A stretch of DNA of 52,973 nt from Bacteroides sp. (lineage in GTDB: Bacteria > Bacteroidota > Bacteroidia > Bacteroidales > Bacteroidaceae), in NCBI RefSeq assembly GCF_028690125.1, contig NZ_JAQVBV010000035.1:1-52973 (forward strand), in the 5' to 3' direction. Under the pieces are notes generated by a model. That model ran no database searches, was not told the DNA's origin, and saw only the letters and a program-made list of their open reading frames with translations. A program made the translations under genes and the position numbers. This document shows positions 23,056-32,416 of this stretch, one piece after another (the first letter of the stretch is position 1; every line of letters starts with the position of its first letter).

Positions 23056-26000
23056 TCAATTTATATGGAATCCGAGTTCAGGACGATCTTTTAAATACGT
23101 TATTAAATCTCTACCCACCGAAAGCTTGATGGGACGGGAAATTAAATCAACCGACATATGATGAACATCCGAATCATCGGTGACTTTAAAATAAAGTTCC
23201 GTATTACCAGGATGATCTTTTGTTAATGTAGCCAGTTCTGTTACTAATTCGGAGTTCAACACTGACAGGGGTATCAATATGGTGATTTTCTGTATCAGCT
23301 CTTCTTTTACGTCGGGCAAGAGTTCCATAGAAGTTATCTTTATCTCCAACTCATCTTGTCTCCATTGCTTGGGTTGGCAACGAGCCTTGATATATAAAAA
23401 AGTCCCTTCATTAAGATATCCCTGATAAGTGACCCAATCATTTCCCCAGAAAGGTAATTCAGTGAAACCGGAATAGTCTTCAATCTTGGCAATGCCATAC
23501 GGATTGCCGTTTTTGCTGACTCCTCTTCGTACACTTGTCACAATTCCTCCCATAGTAATCTCACGACCTGCCAAAGCTGCTTTATCATCCAGTTCAGCCA
23601 CGTGTGTATTACAAACGTGTTCCAGAACAATAGAGAATTCGTCCAACGGATGAGCAGAAAGATAGATACCAACCAGTTCACGTTCACGATTCAAACGATC
23701 GAGATCACTCCAACGTTCCACACCTTGAGGTATTTCGGGAGTAGCCACATCAACCACATTTTCACCGCCAAAGAGAGAATTGACAGCGGCCGATTTGTCC
23801 GCCTGATAACGGTTACCGTAACGCATCAATGTTTCCAGGAATACCTCTCCTTTTGAATTAACAGCAAAATACTGCTCACGCTTCAATTCAGGGAAACTAT
23901 CAAAACCTCCGGCAAGCGCGAGGCATTCCATATTTTTCTTGTTACATGCATTCAGATTGACACGCTGTACAAAGTCAAAGATACCGATAAAAGGACCATT
24001 CTTTTCACGTTCCTCCATAATACTTTGTACAGCAGCTTCACCCACTCCTTTCACTGCTCCTAATCCGAAACGGATATTACCATCATGGTTTACGGTGAAT
24101 TTCAGATTACTCTCATTCACATCCGGTCCGAGCGTCTGGATACCCATTGCCTTACATTCGTCCATCAACTTCGTGATATCGGTAATGTTTGACAAACTTC
24201 GGCTCATCACAGCCGCCATATATTCCGGCGGGAAGTTCGCTTTCAGATAAGCTGTCTGATAAGCCACCCACGAATAGCAAGTAGCATGGGATTTATTGAA
24301 AGCATAAGAAGCAAACTTCTCCCAGTCGGCCCATATCTTCTCAAGCACTTTAGGGTCATGGCCATTCTTACGTCCACCTTCAATAAACTTAGGCTTCATA
24401 TGATCCAGTTTGTCGCGCAGCTTCTTACCCATCGCCTTACGAAGTGCATCCGACTCACCACGGGTAAAATCAGCCAATAGACGTGACAAAAGCATCACCT
24501 GTTCTTGATAAACCGTAATACCATACGTATCTTTCAAATACTTTTCCATGACCGGAATATCGTATTGGATAGGCTTACGACCATGTTTACGGTCGATAAA
24601 GTCAGGTATATAATCCATCGGTCCCGGACGATAGAGAGCATTCATGGCAATCAGATCTTCAAAAGTAGAAGGTTGCAACTCACGCAAATATTTCTGCATA
24701 CCGGCAGATTCAAACTGGAAAGTACCAATGGTACGTCCATCACTATATAGCTTATAAGTAGCAGGATCGGAAATTTCAATCTGGTCTATATCAATCTCCA
24801 GGCTACGGCTCAAACGAATATTTTCGACTGCCTCCTTTATAATAGAAAGGGTCTTCAAACCGAGGAAGTCCATCTTGATCAATCCTGTGTCTTCAATTAC
24901 AGAACCCTCGTATTGAGTCACAAGCATCTTTTCACCGGTTTCCTTATCGTCTGCCGTACTTACAGGCACCCAGTCCGTTATATCATCACGACAAATAATC
25001 GTACCACAAGCATGAACGCCCGTACCACGTACATTCCCTTCAAGCATCTTTGCATACTTAATCGTATTACGAACCAAAGGATCGGAAGATGCCTCAGCAG
25101 CCTGTAATTCGGGAACATATTCAATAGCATTCCGCAAATTCAATTTCTTATCGGGAATTTTATCAGGGACAAGCTTTGCCAAACGATCTGATTCGGAAAG
25201 AGGCAACTTCTGCACGCGGGCAACATCTTTGATTGCCAATTTCGTTGCCATCGTGCCATAGGTAATGATATGGGCTACTTTCTCTTGACCATACTTATTG
25301 GTTACCCAACGAAGTACTTCGCCACGACCGTCATCATCGAAATCAACATCAATATCGGGCAATGAGATACGATCCGGATTCAGGAAACGTTCAAACAGCA
25401 AATCGTACTGGATAGGGTCGATCTTTGTAATTCCCAGACAGTATGCCACAGCCGAACCGGCAGCCGAACCACGTCCCGGTCCTACCGATACGCCCAGTTC
25501 CTTACGGGCAGCATTGATAAAATCTTGCACAATCAGAAAGTATCCAGGGAAACCCATCGTCTTCATGATGTACAACTCAAAGTTCATTCGTTCTTTGACT
25601 TCATCCGACAGAGGTTCACCATATATTTTTTTAGCTCCATCAAAAGCTAGTTTAGCCAAATAATCACCTTCCAGTTTAATACGATATAATTTATCATATC
25701 CTCCCAGACGCTTAATTTTGGCAATTGCTTCCTCTTCGTTCAAAACGACTTTACCATGTTCATCCTGAGTAAACTCATCAAACAGGTCTTTTTGCGTAAA
25801 TTTCTTCCGGTATTCTTCTTCCGTTCCGAAATCTTCGGGTATGGCAAAAGTAGGCATGATGGGAGCATGGTCAATAGAATACATCTCTACTTTATCCAAG
25901 ATCTCCAATGTGTTGCTCAACGCTTCAGGCACGTCCGCAAAGAGTTTATTCATCTCTTCACGAGTTTTCATCCATTCTTGCTTGGTATACAACATACGCG

Positions 26001-26862
26001 TGGGATCATCCAAATCCTTGCCAGTACTCAAACAGATCAGTCGATCATGTGCTTCAGCATTTTCTTCATCAACGAAATGGACGTCATTGGTACATATCAG
26101 TTTGACATTGAATTTTTTGGAATACTCCAGCAAGTACTTATTTACTTTTACTTGCAATGGATAACATTCATAATTCGCACGAGGCACTGTTGCCTGATGA
26201 CGCTGCATCTCCAGATAAAAATCATCTCCGAACAGATTTTTATACCATTGGATCGCTTCTTCTGCTTCTGCAAACTGTTCATTCGTAATCCGCTTTGGTA
26301 TCTCTCCACCAAGACAAGCCGAACATACAATCAGCCCTTCGTGATACTTTTCCAACTCACTCCGGTCAGTACGTGGCCGCATATAGTACCCGCGCGTCCA
26401 CGCATGTGATACTAATTTAATAAGGTTATGATAACCCTTCTCATTTTTAGCTAATACAATCAGGTGATAACCACTTTGATCAGGCTTCCCCTCTTTTAGA
26501 TCCATTGTACGGCGTGCCACATACATTTCACAACCAATAATCGGTTTGAATATCTTATTCTCCGCCTCTGCAATTTTAGCTTTGCATACAGCAATCTCCG
26601 CCTCTTTGTCTTCACATTCCACTGTGCCTGCTTCAATCCCTGCAATCTTTTTCTTCAGATCCTTGATTTCTCCTTTCGGACCACCATTCTTCTTATTAAC
26701 ATAGTTCGTAAATTCCTTGATACCAAACATATTTCCATGATCGGTCACGGCAATGCCTTTCATTCCATTCTGTATGGCTTTATCAACCAAACGAGCTACA
26801 CTAGCCTGACCATCTAAAAGAGAATACTGGGTATGAACATGTAAATGAACGAAATCCTGCAT
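23056..26862 (-). CDS. dnaE: DNA polymerase III subunit alpha
   Basis: The 1268-residue replicative polymerase. It begins with a PHP domain (FVHLHVHTQYSLLDGQ, and CSACLGGEIPKR further on), continues with the polymerase III palm (VGPGRGSAAGSAVAYCLGIT, then the catalytic aspartates in PDIDVDFDDDGR near residues 500-506) and the finger/thumb helices, and ends with an OB-fold (ITMGGIVTSVRRGVSKNGNP). Insertions in the N-terminal PHP part (KKNGGPKGEIKDLKKKIAG...) make it longer than E. coli DnaE (1160), as in other Bacteroidetes. It is divergent from psd across 161 bases. Confidence 0.97.
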   Translation of the reverse strand: MQDFVHLHVHTQYSLLDGQASVARLVDKAIQNGMKGIAVTDHGNMFGIKEFTNYVNKKNGGPKGEIKDLKKKIAGIEAGTVECEDKEAEIAVCKAKIAEAENKIFKPIIGCEMYVARRTMDLKEGKPDQSGYHLIVLAKNEKGYHNLIKLVSHAWTRGYYMRPRTDRSELEKYHEGLIVCSACLGGEIPKRITNEQFAEAEEAIQWYKNLFGDDFYLEMQRHQATVPRANYECYPLQVKVNKYLLEYSKKFNVKLICTNDVHFVDEENAEAHDRLICLSTGKDLDDPTRMLYTKQEWMKTREEMNKLFADVPEALSNTLEILDKVEMYSIDHAPIMPTFAIPEDFGTEEEYRKKFTQKDLFDEFTQDEHGKVVLNEEEAIAKIKRLGGYDKLYRIKLEGDYLAKLAFDGAKKIYGEPLSDEVKERMNFELYIMKTMGFPGYFLIVQDFINAARKELGVSVGPGRGSAAGSAVAYCLGITKIDPIQYDLLFERFLNPDRISLPDIDVDFDDDGRGEVLRWVTNKYGQEKVAHIITYGTMATKLAIKDVARVQKLPLSESDRLAKLVPDKIPDKKLNLRNAIEYVPELQAAEASSDPLVRNTIKYAKMLEGNVRGTGVHACGTIICRDDITDWVPVSTADDKETGEKMLVTQYEGSVIEDTGLIKMDFLGLKTLSIIKEAVENIRLSRSLEIDIDQIEISDPATYKLYSDGRTIGTFQFESAGMQKYLRELQPSTFEDLIAMNALYRPGPMDYIPDFIDRKHGRKPIQYDIPVMEKYLKDTYGITVYQEQVMLLSRLLADFTRGESDALRKAMGKKLRDKLDHMKPKFIEGGRKNGHDPKVLEKIWADWEKFASYAFNKSHATCYSWVAYQTAYLKANFPPEYMAAVMSRSLSNITDITKLMDECKAMGIQTLGPDVNESNLKFTVNHDGNIRFGLGAVKGVGEAAVQSIMEEREKNGPFIGIFDFVQRVNLNACNKKNMECLALAGGFDSFPELKREQYFAVNSKGEVFLETLMRYGNRYQADKSAAVNSLFGGENVVDVATPEIPQGVERWSDLDRLNRERELVGIYLSAHPLDEFSIVLEHVCNTHVAELDDKAALAGREITMGGIVTSVRRGVSKNGNPYGIAKIEDYSGFTELPFWGNDWVTYQGYLNEGTFLYIKARCQPKQWRQDELEIKITSMELLPDVKEELIQKITILIPLSVLNSELVTELATLTKDHPGNTELYFKVTDDSDVHHMSVDLISRPIKLSVGRDLITYLKDRPELGFHIN

Positions 26863-26966
26863 AATAATAAGTAGTTAAATTGAAGGCCTAAAATTAGTAC
26901 GTCCGCGGTTATAAACAAAAATAATCCTCAAAAAGTTATCAACACCTGCATTTCTATGCTCATTTA

Positions 26967-26998
26967 CTTGCTGATTTTTTAAATTAAGTATATTTTTG
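26967..26998 (+). promoter_or_regulatory. Promoter of psd
   Basis: CTTG (26967-26970), a 20-base spacer and TATTTTTG (26991-26998) match the Bacteroides consensus. The ATG follows 26 bases after the box. Confidence 0.65.
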
Positions 26999-27023
26999 CA
27001 CAGAATATCATTAAACAGCATTC

Positions 27024-27710
27024 ATGGGCCGACTAAAGAAATTAAAGAAGATACGTATTCACCGCGAAGGAACACATATATTATGGGCTAGCTTCTTGCT
27101 ATTGCTACTAATCAATGCGACTCTTTATTGGGGAATCGATTGCAAGATACCTTTTTATATAATAGCAGTAGCCAGTATCACAGTTTATCTGCTGATGGTT
27201 AATTTCTTCCGTTGCCCCATCCGTTTATTCGGAAAGGATACGGAGAAAATAGTTATTGCTCCGGCTGACGGCAAAATTGTTGTTATCGAGGAGGTAGAAG
27301 AAAATGAATATTTTCATGATCGTCGATTGATGATCTCCATTTTCATGAGTATCGTTAATGTGCATGCCAACTGGTATCCGGTAGATGGTACCATTAAGAA
27401 GGTTGCACACCACAATGGTAACTTTATGAAAGCTTGGCTACCGAAAGCGAGCACAGAAAATGAGCGTTCTACAGTAGTCATCGAAACACCTGAAGGAGTG
27501 GAAGTACTCGCACGCCAAATTGCGGGAGCCGTAGCACGCCGTATTGTTACCTACGCAGAAGTAGGTGAAGAATGTTACATTGACGAACACATGGGATTCA
27601 TTAAATTTGGTTCACGTGTAGATGTATATCTTCCTATCGGCACAGAGATCTGTGTCAGCATGGGACAATTAACAACGGGTAACCAAACGGTTATCGCTAA
27701 ACTTAAATAA
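27024..27710 (+). CDS. psd: Phosphatidylserine decarboxylase proenzyme
   Basis: A 228-residue membrane-associated enzyme that turns phosphatidylserine into phosphatidylethanolamine. Two hydrophobic segments lie at about residues 20-65. The self-cleavage site is FGS in HMGFIKFGSRVDVYLP (about residues 195-210): the chain is cut before the serine, which becomes the pyruvoyl group, as in the short PSD-A type. Its product chemistry pairs with the next gene, pssA, 11 bases downstream, so the two form a phospholipid head-group operon. Confidence 0.95.
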   Translation: MGRLKKLKKIRIHREGTHILWASFLLLLLINATLYWGIDCKIPFYIIAVASITVYLLMVNFFRCPIRLFGKDTEKIVIAPADGKIVVIEEVEENEYFHDRRLMISIFMSIVNVHANWYPVDGTIKKVAHHNGNFMKAWLPKASTENERSTVVIETPEGVEVLARQIAGAVARRIVTYAEVGEECYIDEHMGFIKFGSRVDVYLPIGTEICVSMGQLTTGNQTVIAKLK

Positions 27711-27720
27711 TCCGGTCACA

Positions 27721-28428
27721 ATGACAAATGTTATTAAGAACAATATACCTAACACAGTAACCTGCCTAAACCTTTTTTCCGGGTGTATTGCTTGTGTCAT
27801 GGCTTTCGAAGCCCGATATGAACTAGCATTGCTTTTTATTATTTTAAGTGCTGTTTTCGATTTCTTCGATGGTTTACTGGCACGCGCTTTAAATGCACAT
27901 TCTGTGATTGGGAAGGACTTAGATTCATTGGCAGATGATGTCAGTTTCGGAGTAGCACCTTCATTGATCGTCTTCTCCTTATTTAAAGAAATGTATTATC
28001 CCGAAAGTATTAGCTTTATAGCTCCTTACTTACCTTATGCTGCTTTTTTACTTTCGGTTTTCTCAGCATTGCGTTTAGCTAAGTTTAATAATGATACACG
28101 CCAGACCAGTTCTTTCGTTGGTCTGCCCGTTCCGGCAAATGCTCTATTCTGGGCGTCTTTAGTAGCAGGAGCTCATGATTTGCTAATTTCAGATAACTGC
28201 CATCCTGTCTACTTATTGATTCTGGTTTGTTTATTTTCCGGATTACTTGTGTCAGAAATTCCGATGTTCTCTTTGAAGTTTAAAAATCTATCATGGAGCA
28301 GTAATAAAATAAGTTTCATTTTCCTGATTGTATGTATTCCATTCATCATTTTCTTAGGGATAAGTGGGTTTGCTGCAATCATCGTCTGGTATATTCTACT
28401 TTCACTTTTTACAAGAAAAAGTAAATAA
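27721..28428 (+). CDS. pssA: CDP-diacylglycerol--serine O-phosphatidyltransferase
   Basis: A 235-residue integral membrane enzyme that makes phosphatidylserine from CDP-diacylglycerol and serine. The CDP-alcohol phosphotransferase motif is present in full: FDGLLARALNAHSVIG followed by KDLDSLADDVSFG, i.e. DGxxAR-x8-Gx3Dx3D. About seven hydrophobic helices follow one another along the chain. It follows psd by 11 bases; its product is the substrate of Psd. Confidence 0.95.
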   Translation: MTNVIKNNIPNTVTCLNLFSGCIACVMAFEARYELALLFIILSAVFDFFDGLLARALNAHSVIGKDLDSLADDVSFGVAPSLIVFSLFKEMYYPESISFIAPYLPYAAFLLSVFSALRLAKFNNDTRQTSSFVGLPVPANALFWASLVAGAHDLLISDNCHPVYLLILVCLFSGLLVSEIPMFSLKFKNLSWSSNKISFIFLIVCIPFIIFLGISGFAAIIVWYILLSLFTRKSK

Positions 28429-28494
28429 ACAATCTCTTGGCACGTTTGTTGTACTATAGGTTTCATCAAAGTACAATATAAAAATCATAGCCCA

Positions 28495-28803
28495 ATGTAT
28501 ATCATTTTATTCTTCCTTATATTTCTAGGCGTTATTATCTTATTTGGCCTCTCAATTATTGGAGCAATATTAAGAGCTATTTTCGGATTTGGTCGGAGTT
28601 CTTCCTCTCGTCCAAAACAAACCGCATATAGTAATAACAATCAGCAACAACAGCGTTCCGGCTATAATTCAACTACAAATAATTCATCTGACAAGACGGA
28701 AGAAGTGGCCCCGGAGAATAGCAGAGCTCACAAGCATAAGAAAATATTCTCAAAGGATGACGGAGAATATGTGGATTTTGAAGAAATAAAGGAGGATAAA
28801 TAG
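28495..28803 (+). CDS. DUF4834-like small membrane protein
   Basis: A 102-residue protein: one N-terminal membrane helix (IILFFLIFLGVIILFGLSII), then a low-complexity polar part rich in N, Q and S, and an acidic end (DDGEYVDFEEIKED). This layout and the end fit the Bacteroidetes DUF4834 family. It follows pssA by 66 bases and could share its transcript. Its function is not known. Its stop codon lies inside the loop-side of a perfect 11-bp hairpin that ends transcription. Confidence 0.7.
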   Translation: MYIILFFLIFLGVIILFGLSIIGAILRAIFGFGRSSSSRPKQTAYSNNNQQQQRSGYNSTTNNSSDKTEEVAPENSRAHKHKKIFSKDDGEYVDFEEIKEDK

Positions 28804-28824
28804 TAATTTATCCTCCTTTATTTT
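28791..28824 (+). terminator. Terminator between DUF4834-like gene and tadA
   Basis: GGAGGATAAAT (28791-28801) and ATTTATCCTCC (28806-28816) form a perfect 11-bp stem with a four-base loop, followed by TTTATTTT. The stop codon is inside. The gene on the other strand ends at 28849, so it may also serve tadA in reverse. Confidence 0.82.
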
Positions 28825-28848
28825 ACTGCCTTTATTATGTAGTAACGT

Positions 28849-29286
28849 TCATTTTCGTTTAGATAAAAAGAAATCTTTCATTAATCCTGCACATTCATCT
28901 GCTAATACCCCTTTCACAACAATAGTTTTGGGATGTAATGCCTGAGCAGCATATTTTTGATAACCACGCTTTTCATCTTCAGCACCAAAAACAAGTTTAC
29001 CGGTCTGTGCCCATGCAATAGCCCCGGCACACATTACACAAGGTTCTACGGTAACATACAATGTACATTCATTCAAGTATTTACCTCCCAGCACATTGGC
29101 AGCAGCTGTAATAGCCTGCATTTCAGCATGGGCAGTCACATCATTCAACGTTTCCGTAAGATTATGTGCACGGGCAATGATCCGTTCTTTACAGACAACT
29201 ACAGCGCCCACAGGTACTTCTCCCCGGTCACCGGCTTTACGTGCCTCAACCAAAGCTTGTTTCATGAAATAAGTATCGTCCAGCAT
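28849..29286 (-). CDS. tadA: tRNA-specific adenosine deaminase
   Basis: A 145-residue deaminase that converts A34 to inosine in tRNA-Arg(ACG). The zinc and catalytic motifs are HAEMQAI (about 52-58) and PCVMCAGAIAWA (about 82-93), the HAE...PCxxC pattern. N-terminal MLDDTYFMKQALVEARKAGD is typical. It lies 4 bases after the small upstream gene on the same strand, so the two are one operon. Confidence 0.93.
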   Translation of the reverse strand: MLDDTYFMKQALVEARKAGDRGEVPVGAVVVCKERIIARAHNLTETLNDVTAHAEMQAITAAANVLGGKYLNECTLYVTVEPCVMCAGAIAWAQTGKLVFGAEDEKRGYQKYAAQALHPKTIVVKGVLADECAGLMKDFFLSKRK

Positions 29287-29290
29287 AACA

Positions 29291-29524
29291 TTAACGTCTC
29301 ATATCGTGTTCTCCGAAAAGGGTAGGATAATCTTCTTCCATATTTTTATGGATAAACATGAGAATCGTTTCGCGAAGCCAACGGGATTTGTTTGTTATCT
29401 TGTATTTTTCAAGATAACGATCAACAATCTGCTGCTCTTCTTCGCTTAATAAAATGCTCATACGTCGTTCTCGTTTAATACTCTCGACGTGCATTTTCAA
29501 GCATTTTTTGCTCCTTTTTCTCAT
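29291..29524 (-). CDS. Small ribbon-helix-helix-like protein upstream of tadA
   Basis: A 77-residue basic protein. From about residue 21 it reads RMSILLSEEEQQIVDRYLEKYKITNKSRWLRETILMFIH, a strand followed by two helices, as in ribbon-helix-helix DNA-binding proteins (related to DUF6290-type/CopG-like antitoxins). The first ATG at 29524 lies only 8 bases after the promoter box at 29,540-29,533, so a later start such as the methionine 11 (29494) is plausible. It precedes tadA by 4 bases. Its target is unknown. Confidence 0.6.
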   Translation of the reverse strand: MRKRSKKCLKMHVESIKRERRMSILLSEEEQQIVDRYLEKYKITNKSRWLRETILMFIHKNMEEDYPTLFGEHDMRR

Positions 29525-29532
29525 ATTATCTG

Positions 29533-29582
29533 CAAAATTACTTTTACTTCTTTAAAAACAAAGAATAAAAGCAGTAAATTTG
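29533..29582. promoter_or_regulatory. Overlapping divergent promoters
   Basis: Minus strand: TTTG (29562-29559), 18-base spacer, TAATTTTG (29540-29533). Plus strand: TAAATTTG (29575-29582) with TTTA near 29551 as a weak -33. The two promoters overlap back to back between the small gene/tadA unit and yraN. Confidence 0.65.
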
Positions 29583-29591
29583 CGAAAAAAG

Positions 29592-29957
29592 ATGGCTGAA
29601 CACAATGAATTGGGAAAAGCTGGTGAAAAAGCCGCTGTTGCTTATCTTGAGAATAGTGGTTACATCATCCGACACCGGAATTGGAGAAAAGGGCATTTCG
29701 AGCTGGATATTGTTGCAGCAAAAGATAACGAGTTAGTGATCGTGGAAGTCAAGACTCGTAGCAACACACAATTTACCATGCCGGAAGATGCTGTTGATTT
29801 GCCAAAAATAAAACGAACAGTGCGCGCTGCCGATACTTATATCAAATTATTTCAAATTGATGCTTCTGTACGGTTCGATATTATAACAGTAGTAGGCAGC
29901 GAAAAAGATTTTAGAATAGAACATATAAAGGAGGCGTTTTATCCTCCTCTATTTTAA
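29592..29957 (+). CDS. YraN/UPF0102 family putative endonuclease
   Basis: A 121-residue protein of the YraN family, a Holliday-junction-resolvase-like nuclease fold. The start MAEHNELGKAGEKAAVAYLE is the family signature, followed by HRNWRKGHFELDIVA and the VIVEVKTRSN motif, where D and ExK form the nuclease core. The ATG at 29592 is preferred to the TTG at 29580 because of the family start, and it lies only 9 bases after the promoter box. Cellular role is not known. Confidence 0.88.
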   Translation: MAEHNELGKAGEKAAVAYLENSGYIIRHRNWRKGHFELDIVAAKDNELVIVEVKTRSNTQFTMPEDAVDLPKIKRTVRAADTYIKLFQIDASVRFDIITVVGSEKDFRIEHIKEAFYPPLF

Positions 29958-29970
29958 TAAAGTGTATGCT

Positions 29971-30327
29971 ATGAATGTAGAAACAATCAGGGAATATTGT
30001 TTGAGCAAGAAAGGAGTAACTGAGTCTTTCCCTTTTGATGACGTATCACTTGTCATGAAAGTGATGAATAAAATGTTTGCTCTCATTGATCTGGAAGAAG
30101 CAAAAACAATTTCTTTAAAATGTGATCCGGATCGGGCTATCGAGTTGCGTGAACATTATTCAGGCATTGAAGGAGCCTATCATTTCAATAAGAAATACTG
30201 GAATAGTGTCTGTTTTAACAGTGATGTGGATGATAAATTAATGAAAGAATTGGTGGATCATTCCTACGAAGAAGTTATCAAGAAGTTTACTAAAAAGTTA
30301 CGTGCCGAATATGACTCTCTCCCCTGA
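29971..30327 (+). CDS. MmcQ/YjbR family protein
   Basis: A 118-residue protein. MNVETIREYCLSKKGVTESFPFD is a classical YjbR/MmcQ N-terminus, followed by the CyaY-like fold pattern (VMKVMNKMFALIDLEE, then ISLKCDPDRAIELREHY and a HFNKKYWNSV strand). Proteins of this fold bind DNA weakly; the role is unknown. The ATG at 29971 is preferred to the GTG at 29962. It follows yraN by 13 bases and its end overlaps the start of birA, so three genes share one transcript. Confidence 0.85.
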   Translation: MNVETIREYCLSKKGVTESFPFDDVSLVMKVMNKMFALIDLEEAKTISLKCDPDRAIELREHYSGIEGAYHFNKKYWNSVCFNSDVDDKLMKELVDHSYEEVIKKFTKKLRAEYDSLP

Positions 30328-31072
30328 ACCATTTCCTTTCCGTCTAGTTCATGTTGATGAAACGAATTCTACGAATAGCTATTTACAGTCACTCTGCAAT
30401 GCACAATTGGTAGAAGAGTTTACAACGGTCATTACCGACTTCCAAACAGCCGGAAGGGGTCAGCGTGGCAATTCATGGGAATCTGAAATCGGGAAGAATC
30501 TTCTTTTCAGTTTTGTCCTCTTCCCAAAGTTTCTGGAAGCGCGTCGGCAATTTCTCATTTCTCAAATTATATCTTTAGCAATTAAAGAAGAATTAGATAC
30601 TTACACTCCGGATATCTCTATTAAATGGCCGAATGATATTTATTGGAAACAGAAAAAGATATGTGGTATGTTAATTGAAAATGATTTAATGGGAAAACAG
30701 CTCAGCCAAAGTATTGCGGGAATCGGTATCAATATCAATCAGGAATCTTTTTTCAGTCCAGCACCCAATCCAATATCATTACTACAAATCACGCAGAAAA
30801 AGTATGATCTATTTACGATATTAAAAAACATTATGCATCGTATTCAGGATTATTATACTTTACTTCAACAAAATCAGGTTGAATGGATTGCCAACCACTA
30901 TGAAAAGGCTCTTTTCAGAAAAGAAGGTTTACATTTATATAAAGATGTCAATGGAATATTTCTTGCACGTATTGTACAAGTAGAAGCAGAAGGAAGATTA
31001 ATATTGGAAGATGAAAACCAAAGAAAACGGAATTATATGTTTAAAGAAGTAGAATATATTTTAGAAAGATAA
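30311..31072 (+). CDS. birA: Biotin--[acetyl-CoA-carboxylase] ligase
   Basis: A 253-residue biotin protein ligase that charges the biotin-carrier protein of carboxylases. The ATP/biotin motif is AGRGQRGNSWES (about residues 47-58), followed by the catalytic core KWPNDIYWKQKKICGML. It lacks the N-terminal HTH of E. coli BirA, so it is an enzyme only and not a repressor. Its start (ATG 30311; a GTG at 30302 is also possible) overlaps the end of the YjbR-like gene in another frame, showing coupled translation. Confidence 0.94.
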   Translation: MTLSPEPFPFRLVHVDETNSTNSYLQSLCNAQLVEEFTTVITDFQTAGRGQRGNSWESEIGKNLLFSFVLFPKFLEARRQFLISQIISLAIKEELDTYTPDISIKWPNDIYWKQKKICGMLIENDLMGKQLSQSIAGIGININQESFFSPAPNPISLLQITQKKYDLFTILKNIMHRIQDYYTLLQQNQVEWIANHYEKALFRKEGLHLYKDVNGIFLARIVQVEAEGRLILEDENQRKRNYMFKEVEYILER

Positions 31073-31092
31073 CCAGTTATAAAACAAAATAT

Positions 31093-31100
31093 TATCTTTG
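31093..31100 (+). promoter_or_regulatory. Promoter -7 box of the metalloprotease gene
   Basis: TATCTTTG lies 32 bases before the ATG and fits TAnnTTTG; no clear -33 element is seen. Confidence 0.5.
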
Positions 31101-31132
31101 AGATTAATGTTACATTTAGAAAGGTCTGATTT

Positions 31133-32416
31133 ATGAAAACAAAATTAATTTTCTTCTTACTACTATTACTGTTATTTATTAATTGTACCGATTCTGATAC
31201 AGATTCGAGTCCACTGACAGTCTCCGAATCGTCCTTTGAGAATGTGGATGCAAACGGTGAAACTTTAAAAATAAAGATACAAAGTAATTCTACATGGAAA
31301 GTAAGTAGTGATAAACAATGGTGCCTTCCCTATAAAGAAGAAGGTAATAGCGACGGAGAATTAGTCTTGTCTGTTTTAGCCAATCTGGATGGCAGTTCCA
31401 GAGATGCTACTGTAACTATTATGAGCAGCAAAGCCAGCAAAAAGATTCAAATTAATCAAAAGGCTTTGGGCATTAGTGCTAAAAACTATCATTATAACCT
31501 TCCGGTCATTTTTCATGTTTTTTACAAGAATAAAGCAGAAGCTTTGCAGTATGTCAATTCAAACCGGTTTTCTGAAATACTTAATGAAGTCAATAAACTT
31601 TATAAAGATGCAAGTAAGAGTATAGACATGAACCTAACTTTCAGCCTTGCATCTATTGACCCAGAAGGAAACGAACTAACCACTCCGGGGGTGGAGTATA
31701 TAGAATGGTCAGACAGTTATCCTATAAATTGTAGGACCTTTATGAACGATGAAAAGCAAGGATATGTAAACTATCTATGGGAACCTAACTTATATATTAA
31801 TGTAATGGTTTACAACTTTAAACAAGAAGGAAATAGTATTATTTTAGGAATATCAAATCTGCCTTTTACCACAAATGGAGAAGGTTATCTTGATGGACTT
31901 AATACATCAAACTATTCATTCTTAAAGAAGAAAAATTTAGTGAGCCCTTATTGCGTATCCATCAACAGTCTATATATTAACGACAAATCATCAGATGGCA
32001 TAAATGCAACTGTAGCACACGAGCTCGGACATTATTTAGGATTACATCATGTGTTTAATGAAAATAAAAGAACCGGAGAAATAGTGGATAATTGTATTGA
32101 TAGTGATTATTGCGAAGATACGCCTCCCTATAATAAGGTAAAATATCAAGAGTGGCTAGCAGAGAATTATGGATCCTCTTCTTTCGCAACACTTGCATTA
32201 CGAGTGGATTGTAATACAGAAGACAAGTTTACCTCCTACAATATCATGGACTATTCCTATGGTTATTTGAATCAATTTACTTCTGACCAATTCGCCCGTG
32301 TTCGGCACGTATTAATGTATAGCCCACTAATACCGGGACCTAAGATAGTCCAATCAGCAAAAACCCGTTCGGCCGGCGATGGTCCTATTGATTTACCTAT
32401 ACGGATTGTAGAATAA
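31133..32416 (+). CDS. BACON-domain zinc metalloprotease lipoprotein (BF0631-like)
   Basis: A 427-residue exported lipoprotein. The signal peptide ends at the lipobox LFINC, so the mature end is Cys18. A BACON-type beta-sandwich follows (about 30-110, with SNSTWKVSSDKQWCLP). The catalytic part has HELGHYLGLHHVF (about 296-308), the HExxHxxGxxH zinc motif of metzincins, and the Met-turn in SYNIMDYSYG, with Cys residues between. This matches the Bacteroides 'zinc-dependent metalloproteinase lipoprotein, BF0631 family' and the pappalysin (M43-like) fold. It has its own promoter and no operon partner. It probably cuts host or dietary proteins at the surface, which is inference. Confidence 0.85.
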   Translation: MKTKLIFFLLLLLLFINCTDSDTDSSPLTVSESSFENVDANGETLKIKIQSNSTWKVSSDKQWCLPYKEEGNSDGELVLSVLANLDGSSRDATVTIMSSKASKKIQINQKALGISAKNYHYNLPVIFHVFYKNKAEALQYVNSNRFSEILNEVNKLYKDASKSIDMNLTFSLASIDPEGNELTTPGVEYIEWSDSYPINCRTFMNDEKQGYVNYLWEPNLYINVMVYNFKQEGNSIILGISNLPFTTNGEGYLDGLNTSNYSFLKKKNLVSPYCVSINSLYINDKSSDGINATVAHELGHYLGLHHVFNENKRTGEIVDNCIDSDYCEDTPPYNKVKYQEWLAENYGSSSFATLALRVDCNTEDKFTSYNIMDYSYGYLNQFTSDQFARVRHVLMYSPLIPGPKIVQSAKTRSAGDGPIDLPIRIVE

